A DNA stretch of 64,000 bases from Agrococcus pavilionensis RW1 (GTDB lineage: Bacteria; Actinomycetota; Actinomycetes; Actinomycetales; Microbacteriaceae), in assembly GCF_000400485.1 (NCBI RefSeq), contig NZ_ASHR01000014.1, positions 124,001 to 188,000 on the forward strand, written 5' to 3'. The position numbers were made by a program, and so were the translations under genes. Position 1 is the stretch's first letter. Each line of letters opens with the position of its first letter. Shown piece by piece: positions 24,555 to 34,265 of this stretch. The notes under the pieces are model-generated. The model worked only from the letters and a program-made list of their open reading frames with translations. It was not told the origin of the DNA and searched no databases.

Positions 24555-26321
24555 TCAGGCCTCGTCGGGCGTGATCGAGACGAGGCGGTGGCCCGACGGC
24601 ACCGTCGCGCCCACCGGTGCGTCGACCGCCGTGACGACCCCGTCGACGGGGGAGGAGAGCGGCTGCTCCATCTTCATCGCCTCGAGCACGACGAGCAGGT
24701 CGCCCGCGACGACGCGGTCGCCCTCGGCGACGGCCGCCTTCACGACCGTCGCCTGCATGGGCGAGACGATCGTGCCGGAGCCCACGCCGCCCGCGAGCGC
24801 CGTGCGCATCCGCCGCGGAGCGGGCCCCTTGGCGTCCTTCGTGTCGGAGAACAGGCGCTTCGGCATCGACACCGCGATGCGCTTGCCGTCGGCCTCGACC
24901 ACGACCGTGCGCCGCGGCTCGGGGCCCCCGAGCTCGGAGGGCTCGCCGCCCCACGCGGGGATGTCGTTCTCGAACTCCGACTCGATCCACGACGTGTAGA
25001 TCGAGAAGGGCGCGTCGCCCTCGGGCGCGAACGCCGGGTGGTCGACGATGCGGCGGTGGAAGGGCAGCACGGTCGGGAGCCCCTCGACCTCGAACTCGGC
25101 GAGGGCGCGGCGCGCGCGGGCGAGGGCCTCGGCGCGGTCGCGACCGGTGACGATGAGCTTCGCGAGCATCGAGTCGAAGTTGCCGCCGATGACGTCGCCG
25201 GCGACGACGCCGGAGTCGACGCGGATGCCGGGGCCGCTCGGGGCGCGGAACACGCGCACCGGGCCGGGCTGGGGGATGAAGCCGCTGCCCGCGTCCTCGC
25301 CGTTGATGCGGAACTCGATCGAGTGGCCGCGCACCTCGGGGTCGTCGTAGCCGAGCGCCTCGCCCTCGGCGATGCGGAACTGCTCGCGCACGAGGTCGAT
25401 GCCGGTGACCTCCTCCGAGACCGGGTGCTCGACCTGCAGGCGCGTGTTGACCTCGAGGAACGAGATCGTGCCGTCGGCGCCGATGAGGAACTCGCACGTG
25501 CCCGCTCCGACGTAGCCGGCGGCGCGCAGGATCGCCTTCGACGCGCGGCGCAGCTCGGCGTCCTGCTCCGCGGTGATGAAGGGCGCGGGCGCCTCCTCGA
25601 CGAGCTTCTGGTGGCGGCGCTGCAGCGAGCAGTCGCGCGTCGAGACGACGACGACGTCGCCGTGCGCGTCGGCGAGGCACTGCGTCTCGACGTGGCGCGG
25701 CTTGTCGAGGTATCTCTCGACGAAGCACTCTCCGCGGCCGAACGCCGCGACCGCCTCGCGGGTCGCGGAGTCGAACTGCTCCTCGACCTCCTCGCGCGTG
25801 CGGGCGACCTTGAGGCCGCGGCCGCCGCCGCCGAAGGCGGCCTTGATCGCGACCGGCAGCCCGTGCTCGTCGACGAACTCGAGCACCTCGGCCGCGCCCG
25901 CGACGGGGTTGATCGTGCCGGGCGCGAGCGGCGCGCCGACCGACTCGGCGATGTGCCGGGCCGAGACCTTGTCGCCGAGCTGCTCGATCGCGTCGGGGCT
26001 CGGGCCGATCCAGATGAGGCCCGCGTCGATGACGGCGCGCGCGAAGTCGGCGTTCTCGGCCAGGAAGCCGTAGCCCGGGTGCACGGCGTCGGCGCCCGAG
26101 CGGCGGGCGACCGAGAGCAGCTTGTCGATCACGAGGTAGCTCTCGGCGCTCGTCGAGCCGTGCAGCGCGAAGGCCTCGTCGGCGAGCTGCGCGTGCTGCG
26201 CGTCGCGGTCGGGCTCGGCGTAGACGGCGACCGAGCCGATGCCGGCGTCGCGCGCCGCCCGGATGATGCGGACGGCGATCTCGCCGCGATTGGCGATGAG
26301 GACCTTGGTGATGCGGCGCAT
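24555..26321 (-). CDS. accA3: Acyl-CoA carboxylase alpha subunit (biotin carboxylase plus biotin carrier)
   Basis: 588 residues. The biotin carboxylase N-domain [20 protein letters not shown] is followed by the ATP-grasp loop [12 protein letters not shown], catalytic [14 protein letters not shown], then a C-terminal biotinyl domain with EAMKM; the biotin Lys is near residue 550. It carboxylates its own biotin, and the AccD/AccE subunits at 40.6-42.4 kb transfer the carboxyl group to acetyl- or propionyl-CoA. The reverse -10 box TAGGCT (26330-26335) ends 8 nt before the ATG. Confidence 0.94.
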   Translation of the reverse strand: MRRITKVLIANRGEIAVRIIRAARDAGIGSVAVYAEPDRDAQHAQLADEAFALHGSTSAESYLVIDKLLSVARRSGADAVHPGYGFLAENADFARAVIDAGLIWIGPSPDAIEQLGDKVSARHIAESVGAPLAPGTINPVAGAAEVLEFVDEHGLPVAIKAAFGGGGRGLKVARTREEVEEQFDSATREAVAAFGRGECFVERYLDKPRHVETQCLADAHGDVVVVSTRDCSLQRRHQKLVEEAPAPFITAEQDAELRRASKAILRAAGYVGAGTCEFLIGADGTISFLEVNTRLQVEHPVSEEVTGIDLVREQFRIAEGEALGYDDPEVRGHSIEFRINGEDAGSGFIPQPGPVRVFRAPSGPGIRVDSGVVAGDVIGGNFDSMLAKLIVTGRDRAEALARARRALAEFEVEGLPTVLPFHRRIVDHPAFAPEGDAPFSIYTSWIESEFENDIPAWGGEPSELGGPEPRRTVVVEADGKRIAVSMPKRLFSDTKDAKGPAPRRMRTALAGGVGSGTIVSPMQATVVKAAVAEGDRVVAGDLLVVLEAMKMEQPLSSPVDGVVTAVDAPVGATVPSGHRLVSITPDEA

Positions 26322-26459
26322 GGTTCTAGAGCCTAAGCGGCAGGACATGGCGGATGCGTGCGCACGCCACACAGGAATGCCCGGTTCGGTTGCGGATTCC
26401 CACAGTCGAGGACGCGCAGCGCCCTGTGCGGGGCGGCCCGGCGCGCCTAGCATGGACGC

Positions 26460-27269
26460 GTGGACCCCGTCGTGCTGGCGCTCGTGGCCGAGTGGTGGTG
26501 GATCGCCCCCGCCGGCGCGGGAGCGGGCGCCCTCGGTGTCATCGGCGCGCGACGCGGCCGCCCGGCCGGGCGGCGGCTCGAGCTCGACGCCGCGATGCAC
26601 GACGTGCGGCGGGCGACGGATGCCGTGACGCGATCGCGCGCGGACCTCAAGGTCGCGCGCGCCGAGCTGCTGCGGACGGAGGCCGAGCAGTCCGCCGGCC
26701 GCGTGGGCCTCGGCGCGGTGCTCGAGTCGAAGCGCCGCGTGCAGGCGGCGGAGCGCGCGGTCAAGGTCGCGGTCGCCGACCTCAAGGCCCGGCGCGCGTC
26801 GGTGCAGGCGGCGCGCGCGACCCTGCCCGCGAGCCGCGCCCCGCTCGAGGCGATGCCGCTCGCGCGGCTGCGCGACGAGCACGACCGCCTCACAGCGCGT
26901 TGGATCGCCTACGAGACCGACGCGGCGAAGGCCATCGACTACCCGGCGATGAGCGACGCGTCGAGCCCCGCGCTGCAGGAGTTCCTGCGCGAGCAGCGGC
27001 TCGCGCTCGAGCTGCGCCCCGCGAGCCTCGACACCCGCATGGCGCCCGCCGACTTCGCCGCCTACCGCGACGCCGTGCGGCGCGCGACCCACGCGTTCGA
27101 CGCCGCCGAGCACGACGCGCGCCGCGGCGCAGGGGAGCGGCCGCCGAGTGCGTCGACGACCACCGACTGGAGCGCGCTCGCCCAGGAGCTGCTCGAGACC
27201 GCGCAAGGCGCGATCGCCCGCTCCGCCGAGGCGTGGCAGCGCGACCGGAGGCGCCGCCCCGGCATCTGA
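26460..27269 (+). CDS. Membrane-anchored Ala/Arg-rich coiled-coil protein of unknown function
   Basis: 269 residues, not recognised. A short N-terminal hydrophobic segment (roughly residues 4-30, including VAEWWWIAP) is followed by about 100 residues of charged heptad-like helix ([20 protein letters not shown] and onward) and a second helical C-terminal region. Only one membrane segment is visible, so the bulk should be cytoplasmic. The leaderless arrangement TAGCAT-6 nt-GTG fixes the start. It lies between the carboxylase gene and the TetR-exporter unit with no evident partner. Confidence 0.65.
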   Translation: MDPVVLALVAEWWWIAPAGAGAGALGVIGARRGRPAGRRLELDAAMHDVRRATDAVTRSRADLKVARAELLRTEAEQSAGRVGLGAVLESKRRVQAAERAVKVAVADLKARRASVQAARATLPASRAPLEAMPLARLRDEHDRLTARWIAYETDAAKAIDYPAMSDASSPALQEFLREQRLALELRPASLDTRMAPADFAAYRDAVRRATHAFDAAEHDARRGAGERPPSASTTTDWSALAQELLETAQGAIARSAEAWQRDRRRRPGI

Positions 27270-27281
27270 GGACCGCGCTTG

Positions 27282-27299
27282 TGAGTGAGTGCTCACTCA
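27282..27299. promoter_or_regulatory. TetR-type operator palindrome
   Basis: Perfect 8-bp arms TGAGTGAG / CTCACTCA around TG. It ends 2 nt before the -10 box TACGCT (27302-27307) of the TetR gene, so repressor binding would block the promoter of the regulator and the exporter genes behind it. Confidence 0.8.
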
Positions 27300-27314
27300 T
27301 CTACGCTGGGCGCC

Positions 27315-27938
27315 GTGCCCCCGCCCCGCTTGAGCGCCGACGACCGGCGCGCGCAGATCCTCGACGCCGTGACGCCGGCCGTGCTCGAGCACGGCGCCGC
27401 GGTCACCTCGCGCCAGCTCGCCGACGCGGCGGGCGTCGCGGAGGGCACGCTCTTCAAGGCGTTCGGCGACAAGGAGTCGCTGCTCGCCGCGCTCGTCGAG
27501 CGCCACATGACCGACGCCGAGCCCGATCTCGACCTGCGCGCCGACTCGGTCGCCGACGTCGTGGCGAGCCTCGTGCCCGTGGTCGTCGAGCGAATGCGGT
27601 TCATGTTCAGACTCGTGATGGCGCTCGGTCCCATCGCCCAGCGCGTCGCGGCCGAGCGCCGCGACGACTTCGAGCGCTCGAAGCGCTGCATCGCCGCGCG
27701 CTTCGAGCCGTTCGCGCACGACCTGCGCGTCACGCCGCTCGTCGCGGCCGACGTCCTGCGCACGCTCGCGTGGGCCGCCGCCGCGAGCTGGGGCGACGAC
27801 GAGCCCGTGTCATCGGTCGACGACATCATGCAGGTGCTCCTGCACGGCATCGTCGCCGCCCCCGGTGACGAGCCCCGTGCCGGTGCCGACCCCGAGCGCC
27901 GACCCGACGCATCCGCCCTCGAGCCCGTGGAGGCCTGA
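27315..27938 (+). CDS. TetR family transcriptional regulator of the adjacent ABC exporter
   Basis: 207 residues. The N-terminal helix-turn-helix is at about residues 10-55 (RRAQILDAVTPAVLEHG, TSRQLADAAGVAEGTLFKAF, DKESLLAALVERH); the C-terminal ligand domain is variable. GTG 27315 lies 7 nt after -10 box TACGCT. The operator palindrome overlaps its promoter, and the exporter genes follow 3 nt later, so autoregulation and control of the exporter are likely. The ligand is unknown. Confidence 0.9.
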   Translation: MPPPRLSADDRRAQILDAVTPAVLEHGAAVTSRQLADAAGVAEGTLFKAFGDKESLLAALVERHMTDAEPDLDLRADSVADVVASLVPVVVERMRFMFRLVMALGPIAQRVAAERRDDFERSKRCIAARFEPFAHDLRVTPLVAADVLRTLAWAAAASWGDDEPVSSVDDIMQVLLHGIVAAPGDEPRAGADPERRPDASALEPVEA

Positions 27939-27941
27939 CCC

Positions 27942-29666
27942 ATGCTGTGGAAGCTCATCGTCCGCTACGTGCGGCCGTCGATGCTGTCGCTCCTGCTCGT
28001 CGTGCTGTTCCAGTTCGTGCAGTCGGTGCTCACGCTCATGCTGCCGACGATCAACGCCGACATCATCGACGAGGGCGTGCTGCGCGGTGACACCGGCACC
28101 GTCTGGCGGCTCGGCGTGCTCATGCTCGCGCTGAGCCTCGGGCAGGTGGCCGCGAACGTGCTCGCCATCCTCTTCGGCGCGCGCCTCGCGATGCGCGCCG
28201 GCCGCGACCTGCGCGCCGACCTCTTCGGCAAGGTCGGCGACTTCAGCGAGCAGGACGTGCAGCGCTTCGGCGCCGCGAGCCTCATCACCCGCAACACGAA
28301 CGACGTGCAGCAGGTGCAGATGCTCATCCTCATGTCGTGCACGATGCTGCTCTCGGCGCCGATGATGGCGATCGGCGGCGTCATCATGGCGATCCGGGCG
28401 GATGCGACCCTCTCGTGGCTCATCGCGGTCTCGGTGCCGCTCATGCTCGTCGTGCTCGGCTTCCTCGTCTCGCGCCTCGTGCCGATCTTCCGGCAGCTGC
28501 AGGAGCGCATCGACCGCATCAACAAGGTGCTGCGCGAGCAGCTCACGGGCATCCGCGTCATCCGCGCCTTCGTGCAGGAGCGGCGCGAGAAGGCGCGCTT
28601 CGCCGTCGCGAACGACGATGTCACCGACGCGATGATCCGCACGGGCAACCTCTTCGTGCTGATGTTCCCGGTCATCATGCTCATCGTCGAGGTCTCGAGC
28701 GTCGCGGTCATCTGGTTCGGCGCCGGACTCGTCGATCAGGGCGAGCTCGAGATCGGCACGATGATGGCCTTCCTGCAGTACCTGATGCAGATCCTCATGG
28801 GCGTGCTCATGGCCACCTTCATGACGATCATGATCCCGAGAGCGGCGGTCTCCGCCCGCCGCATCGGCGAGGTGCTCGAGACCGAGCCGACGATCGCGCG
28901 CGTCGTCGACGGCCGCGAGCAGGCCTCGCCCGGCACGGTCGAGCTGCGCGACGTCGTCTTCCGCTACCCGGGCGCCGAGCACCCCGTCATCGACGGCGTG
29001 AGCCTGCGCGCCGAGCGGGGCGAGACGCTCGCGATCATCGGCGCGACCGGGTCGGGCAAGACGACGCTCGTGAACCTCATCCCGCGGCTCTTCGACGCGA
29101 CGGGCGGCGCGGTGCTCGTCGGCGGGGTCGACGTGCGCGAGCTCGACGCCGAGGCGCTCTGGCGCGGCATCGCGCTCGTGCCGCAGCGCCCCTACCTCTT
29201 CGCCGGCACGGTCGCCTCGAACCTCCGCTACGGCAACGAGGACGCGACCGACGAGCAGCTGTGGCGAGCGCTCGAGATCGCGCAAGCGGCGGGCTTCGTG
29301 CAGCAGATGCCCAAGCAGCTCGACTCCCGCATCGCGCAGGGCGGCACGAACGTCTCGGGCGGCCAGCGCCAGCGGCTCTCGATCGCCCGCGCCCTCGTCG
29401 CCGAGCCCGACGTGCTCGTCTTCGACGACTCGTTCTCGGCGCTCGACCTCACGACGGATGCGCGCCTGCGGTCGGCGCTGCGGGACGCGGTGGGCGAGAC
29501 CACCCAGATCGTCGTCGCCCAGCGGGTCTCGACGATCGTCGATGCCGACCGGATCGTCGTGCTCGAGCGCGGCCGGGTCGTGGGCTCGGGCACGCACGAG
29601 GAGCTGCTCGCGGGCAACGACACGTACCGCGAGATCGTCGAGTCGCAGATGGCAGTGGAGGCCTGA
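27942..29666 (+). CDS. Heterodimeric ABC multidrug-type exporter, subunit A (degenerate Walker B)
   Basis: 574 residues: six-helix exporter membrane domain (about 15-310), then a nucleotide-binding domain with Walker A GATGSGKTTL near residue 367, signature NVSGGQRQRLSIARAL and Walker B LVFDDSFSALD. Asp replaces the catalytic Glu after the Walker B Asp, while the signature is intact, the pattern of the non-hydrolysing half in BmrCD/TM287-288-like heterodimers. It forms an operon with the TetR gene upstream and subunit B downstream (1-nt gap). Confidence 0.92.
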   Translation: MLWKLIVRYVRPSMLSLLLVVLFQFVQSVLTLMLPTINADIIDEGVLRGDTGTVWRLGVLMLALSLGQVAANVLAILFGARLAMRAGRDLRADLFGKVGDFSEQDVQRFGAASLITRNTNDVQQVQMLILMSCTMLLSAPMMAIGGVIMAIRADATLSWLIAVSVPLMLVVLGFLVSRLVPIFRQLQERIDRINKVLREQLTGIRVIRAFVQERREKARFAVANDDVTDAMIRTGNLFVLMFPVIMLIVEVSSVAVIWFGAGLVDQGELEIGTMMAFLQYLMQILMGVLMATFMTIMIPRAAVSARRIGEVLETEPTIARVVDGREQASPGTVELRDVVFRYPGAEHPVIDGVSLRAERGETLAIIGATGSGKTTLVNLIPRLFDATGGAVLVGGVDVRELDAEALWRGIALVPQRPYLFAGTVASNLRYGNEDATDEQLWRALEIAQAAGFVQQMPKQLDSRIAQGGTNVSGGQRQRLSIARALVAEPDVLVFDDSFSALDLTTDARLRSALRDAVGETTQIVVAQRVSTIVDADRIVVLERGRVVGSGTHEELLAGNDTYREIVESQMAVEA

Positions 29667-29667
29667 G

Positions 29668-31722
29668 ATGGCACGCGTGAAGAAGGAGCGACCGGCGAAG
29701 CCGGAGCCCGAGCTCACCGAGGAGGAGCGGCTCGAGGCCGAGCAGGCTGAGGCCGCGCGCATCGGCGCGGGTGACTGGGAGCCGCCGCCCGGCAAGGCGA
29801 AGTCGTTCGGCGCCTCGGCGCTGCGCCTGCTGCGCCTCATGCACCCCTACCGCTGGCTGCTCGCGCTCGTGTTCGCGCTCGGCTCGATCGGCGTCGTGCT
29901 CGTGGTGCTCGGCCCGCGCATCCTCGGCGAGGCGACGAACGTCATCGTGCAGGGGCTCGTGCAGCGGCAGATGCCGCCCGGCGCGACGCAGGCGCAGGTC
30001 GTCGAGGGGCTCCGCGCCAGCGGCCAGGACGACTTCGCCAACATGATCGAGCGCATGCCCGACCTCGTGCCCGGCGCGGGCATCGACTTCGAGCGGCTCG
30101 GCGGCATCCTGCTCGTCGTGCTGGCCGTCTACCTCGCCGGCAGCCTCTTCCAGTGGCTGCAGGGCTTCGTCGTCAACCGGGTCGTGCAGCGCACGGTGCA
30201 GGGGCTGCGGCGCGACGTCGAGGAGAAGGTGCACCGTCTCCCGCTCGCGTACTACGACCGCACGCAGCGCGGCGAGCTCCTCTCGCGCGTGACGAACGAC
30301 CTCGACAACGTCTCGCAGACCGTCTCGCAGACGATGTCGCAGATCGTCACGGGGCTGCTGAGCGTCGTCGGCGTGCTCGTCATGATGCTGACGATCAACG
30401 TGTGGCTCGCGCTCATCGCGCTCATCGCGGTGCCGCTCACGGGCATCATCCTCGGCGCCGTGATGGGTCCGGCGCAGGGCCTGTTCAAGGAGCAGTGGCG
30501 CCGCACGGGCCGCATGAACGCGATCGTCGAGGAGGCCTTCACCGGCCACGCGCTCGTCAAGGTCTTCGGTCGCGAGCAGGCCGTGCGGGCACGCTTCAAG
30601 GAGGAGAACGACGGCGTCTTCGACGCGGCGTTCAAGGCGCAGTTCATCTCCGGGCTCGTCTTCCCGCTCATGACCTTCGTCGGCAACATCGGCTACGTGC
30701 TCGTCGCGGTCGCGGGCGGGCTCTTCGTCGCGGCAGGCCAGATCCTCGTCGGCGACGTGCAGGCCTTCATCCAGTACTCGCAGCAGTTCTCGCAGAACCT
30801 CGGCCAGATCGGCCAGACCGTCACGATGGTGCAGTCGGGCGTCGCGAGCGCCGAGCGCGTCTTCGAGCTGCTCGACGCCGAGGAGGAGGAGCCCGACGAG
30901 GGCGGCGCGACGCCCGCCCCCGGCTCGGGCCGCGTCTCGTTCGAGCGCGTGCGCTTCTCGTACTCGCCCGACAAGCCGCTCATCGACGACCTCTCGCTCG
31001 AGGTCGAGCCGGGCCAGACGGTCGCGATCGTCGGCCCGACCGGAGCGGGCAAGACGACCCTCGTCAACCTGCTCATGCGCTTCTACGAGGTCGACGGCGG
31101 CCGCATCCTGCTCGACGGCGTCGACACGCGCACGATGACGAGGGATGCGCTCCGCTCGCAGACGGGGATGGTGCTGCAGGACACGTGGCTCTTCGGCGGC
31201 ACGATCCGCGACAACATCGCCTACGGTCGACCGGACGCGACGGAGGAGCAGATCCTCGAGGCCGCGCGCGCGACGTACGTCGACCGCTTCGTGCACGCGC
31301 TGCCCGAGGGCTACGACACCGTCATCGACGAGGACGCGACCAACCTCTCGGCGGGCGAGAAGCAGCTCGTCACGATCGCGCGCGCGTTCCTCGCGCAGCC
31401 GAGCGTGCTCATCCTCGACGAGGCCACGTCGTCGGTCGACACGCGCACCGAGCTGCTGCTGCAGCACGCGATGGCGGCGCTCCGCACCGATCGCACGTCG
31501 TTCGTCATCGCGCACCGGCTCTCGACCATCCGCGACGCCGACCTCATCCTCGTGATGGAGCAGGGCTCGATCGTCGAGCAGGGCACGCACGACGAGCTCG
31601 TCGCGGCGCGCGGCGCGTACTGGCGGCTGCTCAACGCGCAGTTCGAGCAAGCGGCGATCGATCTCGAGGCGGATGCCGGGCTCGCCGAGACGGGCGCGGT
31701 GCCGACCCAGCAGTCGACGTAG
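29668..31722 (+). CDS. Heterodimeric ABC multidrug-type exporter, subunit B
   Basis: 684 residues. A charged 50-residue N-terminus precedes a membrane domain with a roughly 60-residue insertion between helices 1 and 2 (VQRQMPPGATQAQVVEGLRA area). The NBD has Walker A GPTGAGKTTL near residue 456, a deviant signature NLSAGEKQLVTIARA and canonical Walker B LILDEATSSVD with catalytic Glu. It complements subunit A: this subunit supplies the hydrolytic Walker motifs, A the good signature. Export substrate unknown. Confidence 0.92.
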   Translation: MARVKKERPAKPEPELTEEERLEAEQAEAARIGAGDWEPPPGKAKSFGASALRLLRLMHPYRWLLALVFALGSIGVVLVVLGPRILGEATNVIVQGLVQRQMPPGATQAQVVEGLRASGQDDFANMIERMPDLVPGAGIDFERLGGILLVVLAVYLAGSLFQWLQGFVVNRVVQRTVQGLRRDVEEKVHRLPLAYYDRTQRGELLSRVTNDLDNVSQTVSQTMSQIVTGLLSVVGVLVMMLTINVWLALIALIAVPLTGIILGAVMGPAQGLFKEQWRRTGRMNAIVEEAFTGHALVKVFGREQAVRARFKEENDGVFDAAFKAQFISGLVFPLMTFVGNIGYVLVAVAGGLFVAAGQILVGDVQAFIQYSQQFSQNLGQIGQTVTMVQSGVASAERVFELLDAEEEEPDEGGATPAPGSGRVSFERVRFSYSPDKPLIDDLSLEVEPGQTVAIVGPTGAGKTTLVNLLMRFYEVDGGRILLDGVDTRTMTRDALRSQTGMVLQDTWLFGGTIRDNIAYGRPDATEEQILEAARATYVDRFVHALPEGYDTVIDEDATNLSAGEKQLVTIARAFLAQPSVLILDEATSSVDTRTELLLQHAMAALRTDRTSFVIAHRLSTIRDADLILVMEQGSIVEQGTHDELVAARGAYWRLLNAQFEQAAIDLEADAGLAETGAVPTQQST

Positions 31723-31726
31723 CCGG

Positions 31727-32467
31727 TCACGGCTGCAGCGCGCGCCAGGCCTCGAAGTCGTGGATCGCCACGCCCGCGAAGCGAGCATCGCCCGCGAGGC
31801 TCCCGGTCACGGCGGCGAGCTCGCGCTCGAGCACGGTGCGGCCGTCGTCGGCGAACGTCTGCCCCGCGCTCGGCTCCGGGTCGCCGACGGGACCCGTCTC
31901 GACGCCCACCCGGTAGGGCTTGCGGGCGCCGGCGATCGCACGCCGCGCGGCCGCGCTCGACGCGAGGATGTCGGCCGCGCGGTCGCGGTAGGCCATGAGC
32001 GTCACGGCGTCGGCGCGCGCGACGATGTCGCCGAACTGGCGCGGATGCGCTTCGGCGAGCCACGGCGAGAGGTCGACCTCGACCGGCAGGTCGGTGCGCG
32101 CCGCGACGTCCCGCACGGTGCGCGCGAGGCCGTCGAGCAGCTCGCGCTCGCGCCCGGCCCAATCGCGGCGGGTCCACGGCTCGACGTCGAGGTGCACGCC
32201 CTGGAAGAGGAACGCCGCGGTCGCCCGCTGCATCCACGTCACCGCGTCGGCGCCCGTGGTCCACGAGGGGTCGCCGCCGAGGGCCGAGACGCGCACGCCC
32301 GCGCCGCGCAGCGCCGCGACCTGGTCGTGCGTCGCGGGCGTCGGCCCGCCCCACGGCACGCTCACGAACGCCTCGGTCACGCGCTGCTGCACCGCGAGCG
32401 CCGCGACCGCGGCCGGGTCCGGCGGCGCGGCCTCGTGCATCCACACCCACATCGCTCGATCCACCAC
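31727..32467 (-). CDS. Predicted TIM-barrel hydrolase-like protein of unknown function
   Basis: 246 residues without signal peptide. Alternating strands and helices, with GVHLDVEPW (a D-x-E at a strand end, as in GH18-like barrels), VEVDLSPWLAEA, ADAVTLMAYRDR and IHDFEAWRAL, suggest a glycosidase-like TIM barrel. The family is not identified. The GTG 32467 has GGAGGG upstream; GTG 32464 is equally possible. A TAGCGT -10 box lies at 32497-32502. It is convergent with the ABC exporter, with only 4 nt between stop codons. Confidence 0.6.
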   Translation of the reverse strand: MVDRAMWVWMHEAAPPDPAAVAALAVQQRVTEAFVSVPWGGPTPATHDQVAALRGAGVRVSALGGDPSWTTGADAVTWMQRATAAFLFQGVHLDVEPWTRRDWAGRERELLDGLARTVRDVAARTDLPVEVDLSPWLAEAHPRQFGDIVARADAVTLMAYRDRAADILASSAAARRAIAGARKPYRVGVETGPVGDPEPSAGQTFADDGRTVLERELAAVTGSLAGDARFAGVAIHDFEAWRALQP

Positions 32468-32552
32468 GCTCGTCCCTCCTCGATGCCGGATCCGCGACGC
32501 TAGGCGCTCAGCCTGCGAGATCGCAGAGTGCGGTCCGCGGATGCTCGCCGGC

Positions 32553-33185
32553 TCAGGCGGTGAGCGTCGGCCACGCGACGCCGAGCTCGCGCGCGAGGCG
32601 CCGGAGCGCCGGGATGCTCATGCCCACGACCGTCGACGGGTCGCCGTCGATGCGGTCGATGAACGCGGCCCCGCGGCCGTCGATCGTGAAGGCGCCGGCG
32701 ACCTCGAGCGGCTCGCCGGTGGCGACGTAGGCGTCGATCTCGGCCTCGTCGATGTCGGCGGCGAAGTCGAGGCTCGTCGCCGTCGTGGCGCCGGCCGAGC
32801 CGACGACCTCGCCGAAGCGCACGCGCAGCAGCCAGTGCCCCGAGTGGAGCGTCGCCGTGCGGCCGCGCTGCGCGAGCCAGCGCTCCCTGGCGCGCTCGGG
32901 CGAGTGCGGCTTGCCGAGCATCGCGCCGTCGAGCTCGAGCGAGGAGTCGCCCGCGAGCACGAGCCCGTCGAAGTCGCTGAGCGGATCCTCGTCGAGGAGC
33001 GCCTCGGCCTTCGCGCGCGCGAGCACGAGCACGAACCGCTCGGGCGAGAGCGGCCCGTGCTCCGCCTCGTGCGCCGCGACGAGCAGCTCCTCGTCGAGGT
33101 CGGTCGGCCGCACGATCGGCTCGATGCCCGCTTGCCGCAAGAGCGCGAGCCGGGCGGGGGAGGCGGAGGCGAGGATGAGCTGCAC
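32553..33185 (-). CDS. maf: Maf-like nucleoside triphosphate pyrophosphatase
   Basis: 210 residues. LILASASPARLALLRQAGI corresponds to the family S-x-SPRR motif, LARAKAEAL follows, and LAGDSSLELDGAMLGKP holds the catalytic Asp region. Members hydrolyse non-canonical or specific NTPs and are associated with cell division arrest. GTG start; a GAGGAT box lies 6 nt upstream on the reverse strand, consistent with a leaderless mRNA. The place near accDE matches the actinobacterial order maf-accE-accD. Confidence 0.9.
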   Translation of the reverse strand: MQLILASASPARLALLRQAGIEPIVRPTDLDEELLVAAHEAEHGPLSPERFVLVLARAKAEALLDEDPLSDFDGLVLAGDSSLELDGAMLGKPHSPERARERWLAQRGRTATLHSGHWLLRVRFGEVVGSAGATTATSLDFAADIDEAEIDAYVATGEPLEVAGAFTIDGRGAAFIDRIDGDPSTVVGMSIPALRRLARELGVAWPTLTA

Positions 33186-33279
33186 GCCACGATCCTCGCA
33201 TCGGCGGCTGAGCCTCGGCGCCGGGCGATCGGCGCTGCGGCAGTGGCGCGCGAGCGGGCGACTCCCCTAGCGTCGAGCC

Positions 33280-34230
33280 ATGGAGCAGAGCCGACCGACG
33301 AAGCTGTCCATCATCGGCGCGGGCGGCGTGGGCGTCGCGATCGCCTACGCCGCGCTCATCCGCGGCTCGGCCGACGTCGTCGCGCTGCACGACCTCGCCG
33401 CGGCGAAGGTCGAGGCAGAGGTGCTCGACCTCGCCCACGCGATGCCGTTCCTCGCCGCGAAGAGCATCGAGGGCGGCAGCGACCTCCGCGTCATCGCCGG
33501 CAGCGACGTCGTCGTCATCACCGCGGGCGCCAAGCAGGAGCCCGGGGAGCCGAGGCTCGCGCTCGCCGCCCGCAACGCCGACATCGTGCGCGCGCTCGTG
33601 CCGGGCATCCGCGAGCACGCGCCCGACGCCATCCTGCTCATCGTGACGAACCCGTGCGACGTGCTCACCGTCGTCGCCCAGCGCGAGAGCGGCCTCGACA
33701 GCGCGCGGGTGCTCTCGTCGGGGACGGTCCTCGACACGTCGCGGCTGCGCTGGCGCCTCTCGGAGCTCGTCGGGGTGCACCCGCGCAGCGTGCACGCGCT
33801 CATCGTCGGCGAGCACGGCGACAGCGAGTTCCCGCTCTGGTCGCGCGCGAAGATCGGCCCGGTGCTCGTGCGCGAGTGGCGCGAGGACGGCGAGCTGCGC
33901 TTCCCGGAGCCCGAGCTCGACCGCATCGCCGACGAGGTCATGCACGCCGCCTACCGCATCATCGAGGGCAAGGGCGCGACCTCGAGCGCGATCGGCGTCT
34001 CGACCGCCCGCATCGTCGAGGCGATCCTGCGCGACGAGCGCGCGGTGCTGCCCGTCTCGAGCGTGCTGGGCGGCGAGCTCGGCCTCGAGGGCGTCGCGCT
34101 CTCGCTCCCGACCGTGCTCGGGCGCGGCGGTGTCGAGCGCGTGCTCGAGGTGCCGATGGAGCCCGCGGAGCGCGCGGCGCTCGAGCGCAGCGCCGAGGCG
34201 ATCGCGAGCACGCTGCGCTCGCTCGACTGA
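33280..34230 (+). CDS. ldh: L-lactate dehydrogenase
   Basis: 316 residues. NAD site LSIIGAGGVGVAIAYAAL, VITAGAKQEPGEPRL with the substrate-binding Arg region, VTNPCDVLT, SGTVLDTSRLRWRL and the catalytic His in VGEHGDSEFPLWS identify an L-lactate/malate dehydrogenase; the GTVLDTSRLR and EPGEPR segments favour lactate over malate. It interconverts pyruvate and lactate. Leaderless: TAGCGT (33268-33273), 6 nt, ATG. Confidence 0.92.
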   Translation: MEQSRPTKLSIIGAGGVGVAIAYAALIRGSADVVALHDLAAAKVEAEVLDLAHAMPFLAAKSIEGGSDLRVIAGSDVVVITAGAKQEPGEPRLALAARNADIVRALVPGIREHAPDAILLIVTNPCDVLTVVAQRESGLDSARVLSSGTVLDTSRLRWRLSELVGVHPRSVHALIVGEHGDSEFPLWSRAKIGPVLVREWREDGELRFPEPELDRIADEVMHAAYRIIEGKGATSSAIGVSTARIVEAILRDERAVLPVSSVLGGELGLEGVALSLPTVLGRGGVERVLEVPMEPAERAALERSAEAIASTLRSLD

Positions 34231-34265
34231 GCCGTCCTGCCGCGAGGATGCGGGAGGATGGAGCC

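Noticed and set aside
32467-33280. Possible gene between the TIM-barrel gene and ldh other than maf
   Set aside because: Other frames here overlap maf completely and lack motifs.
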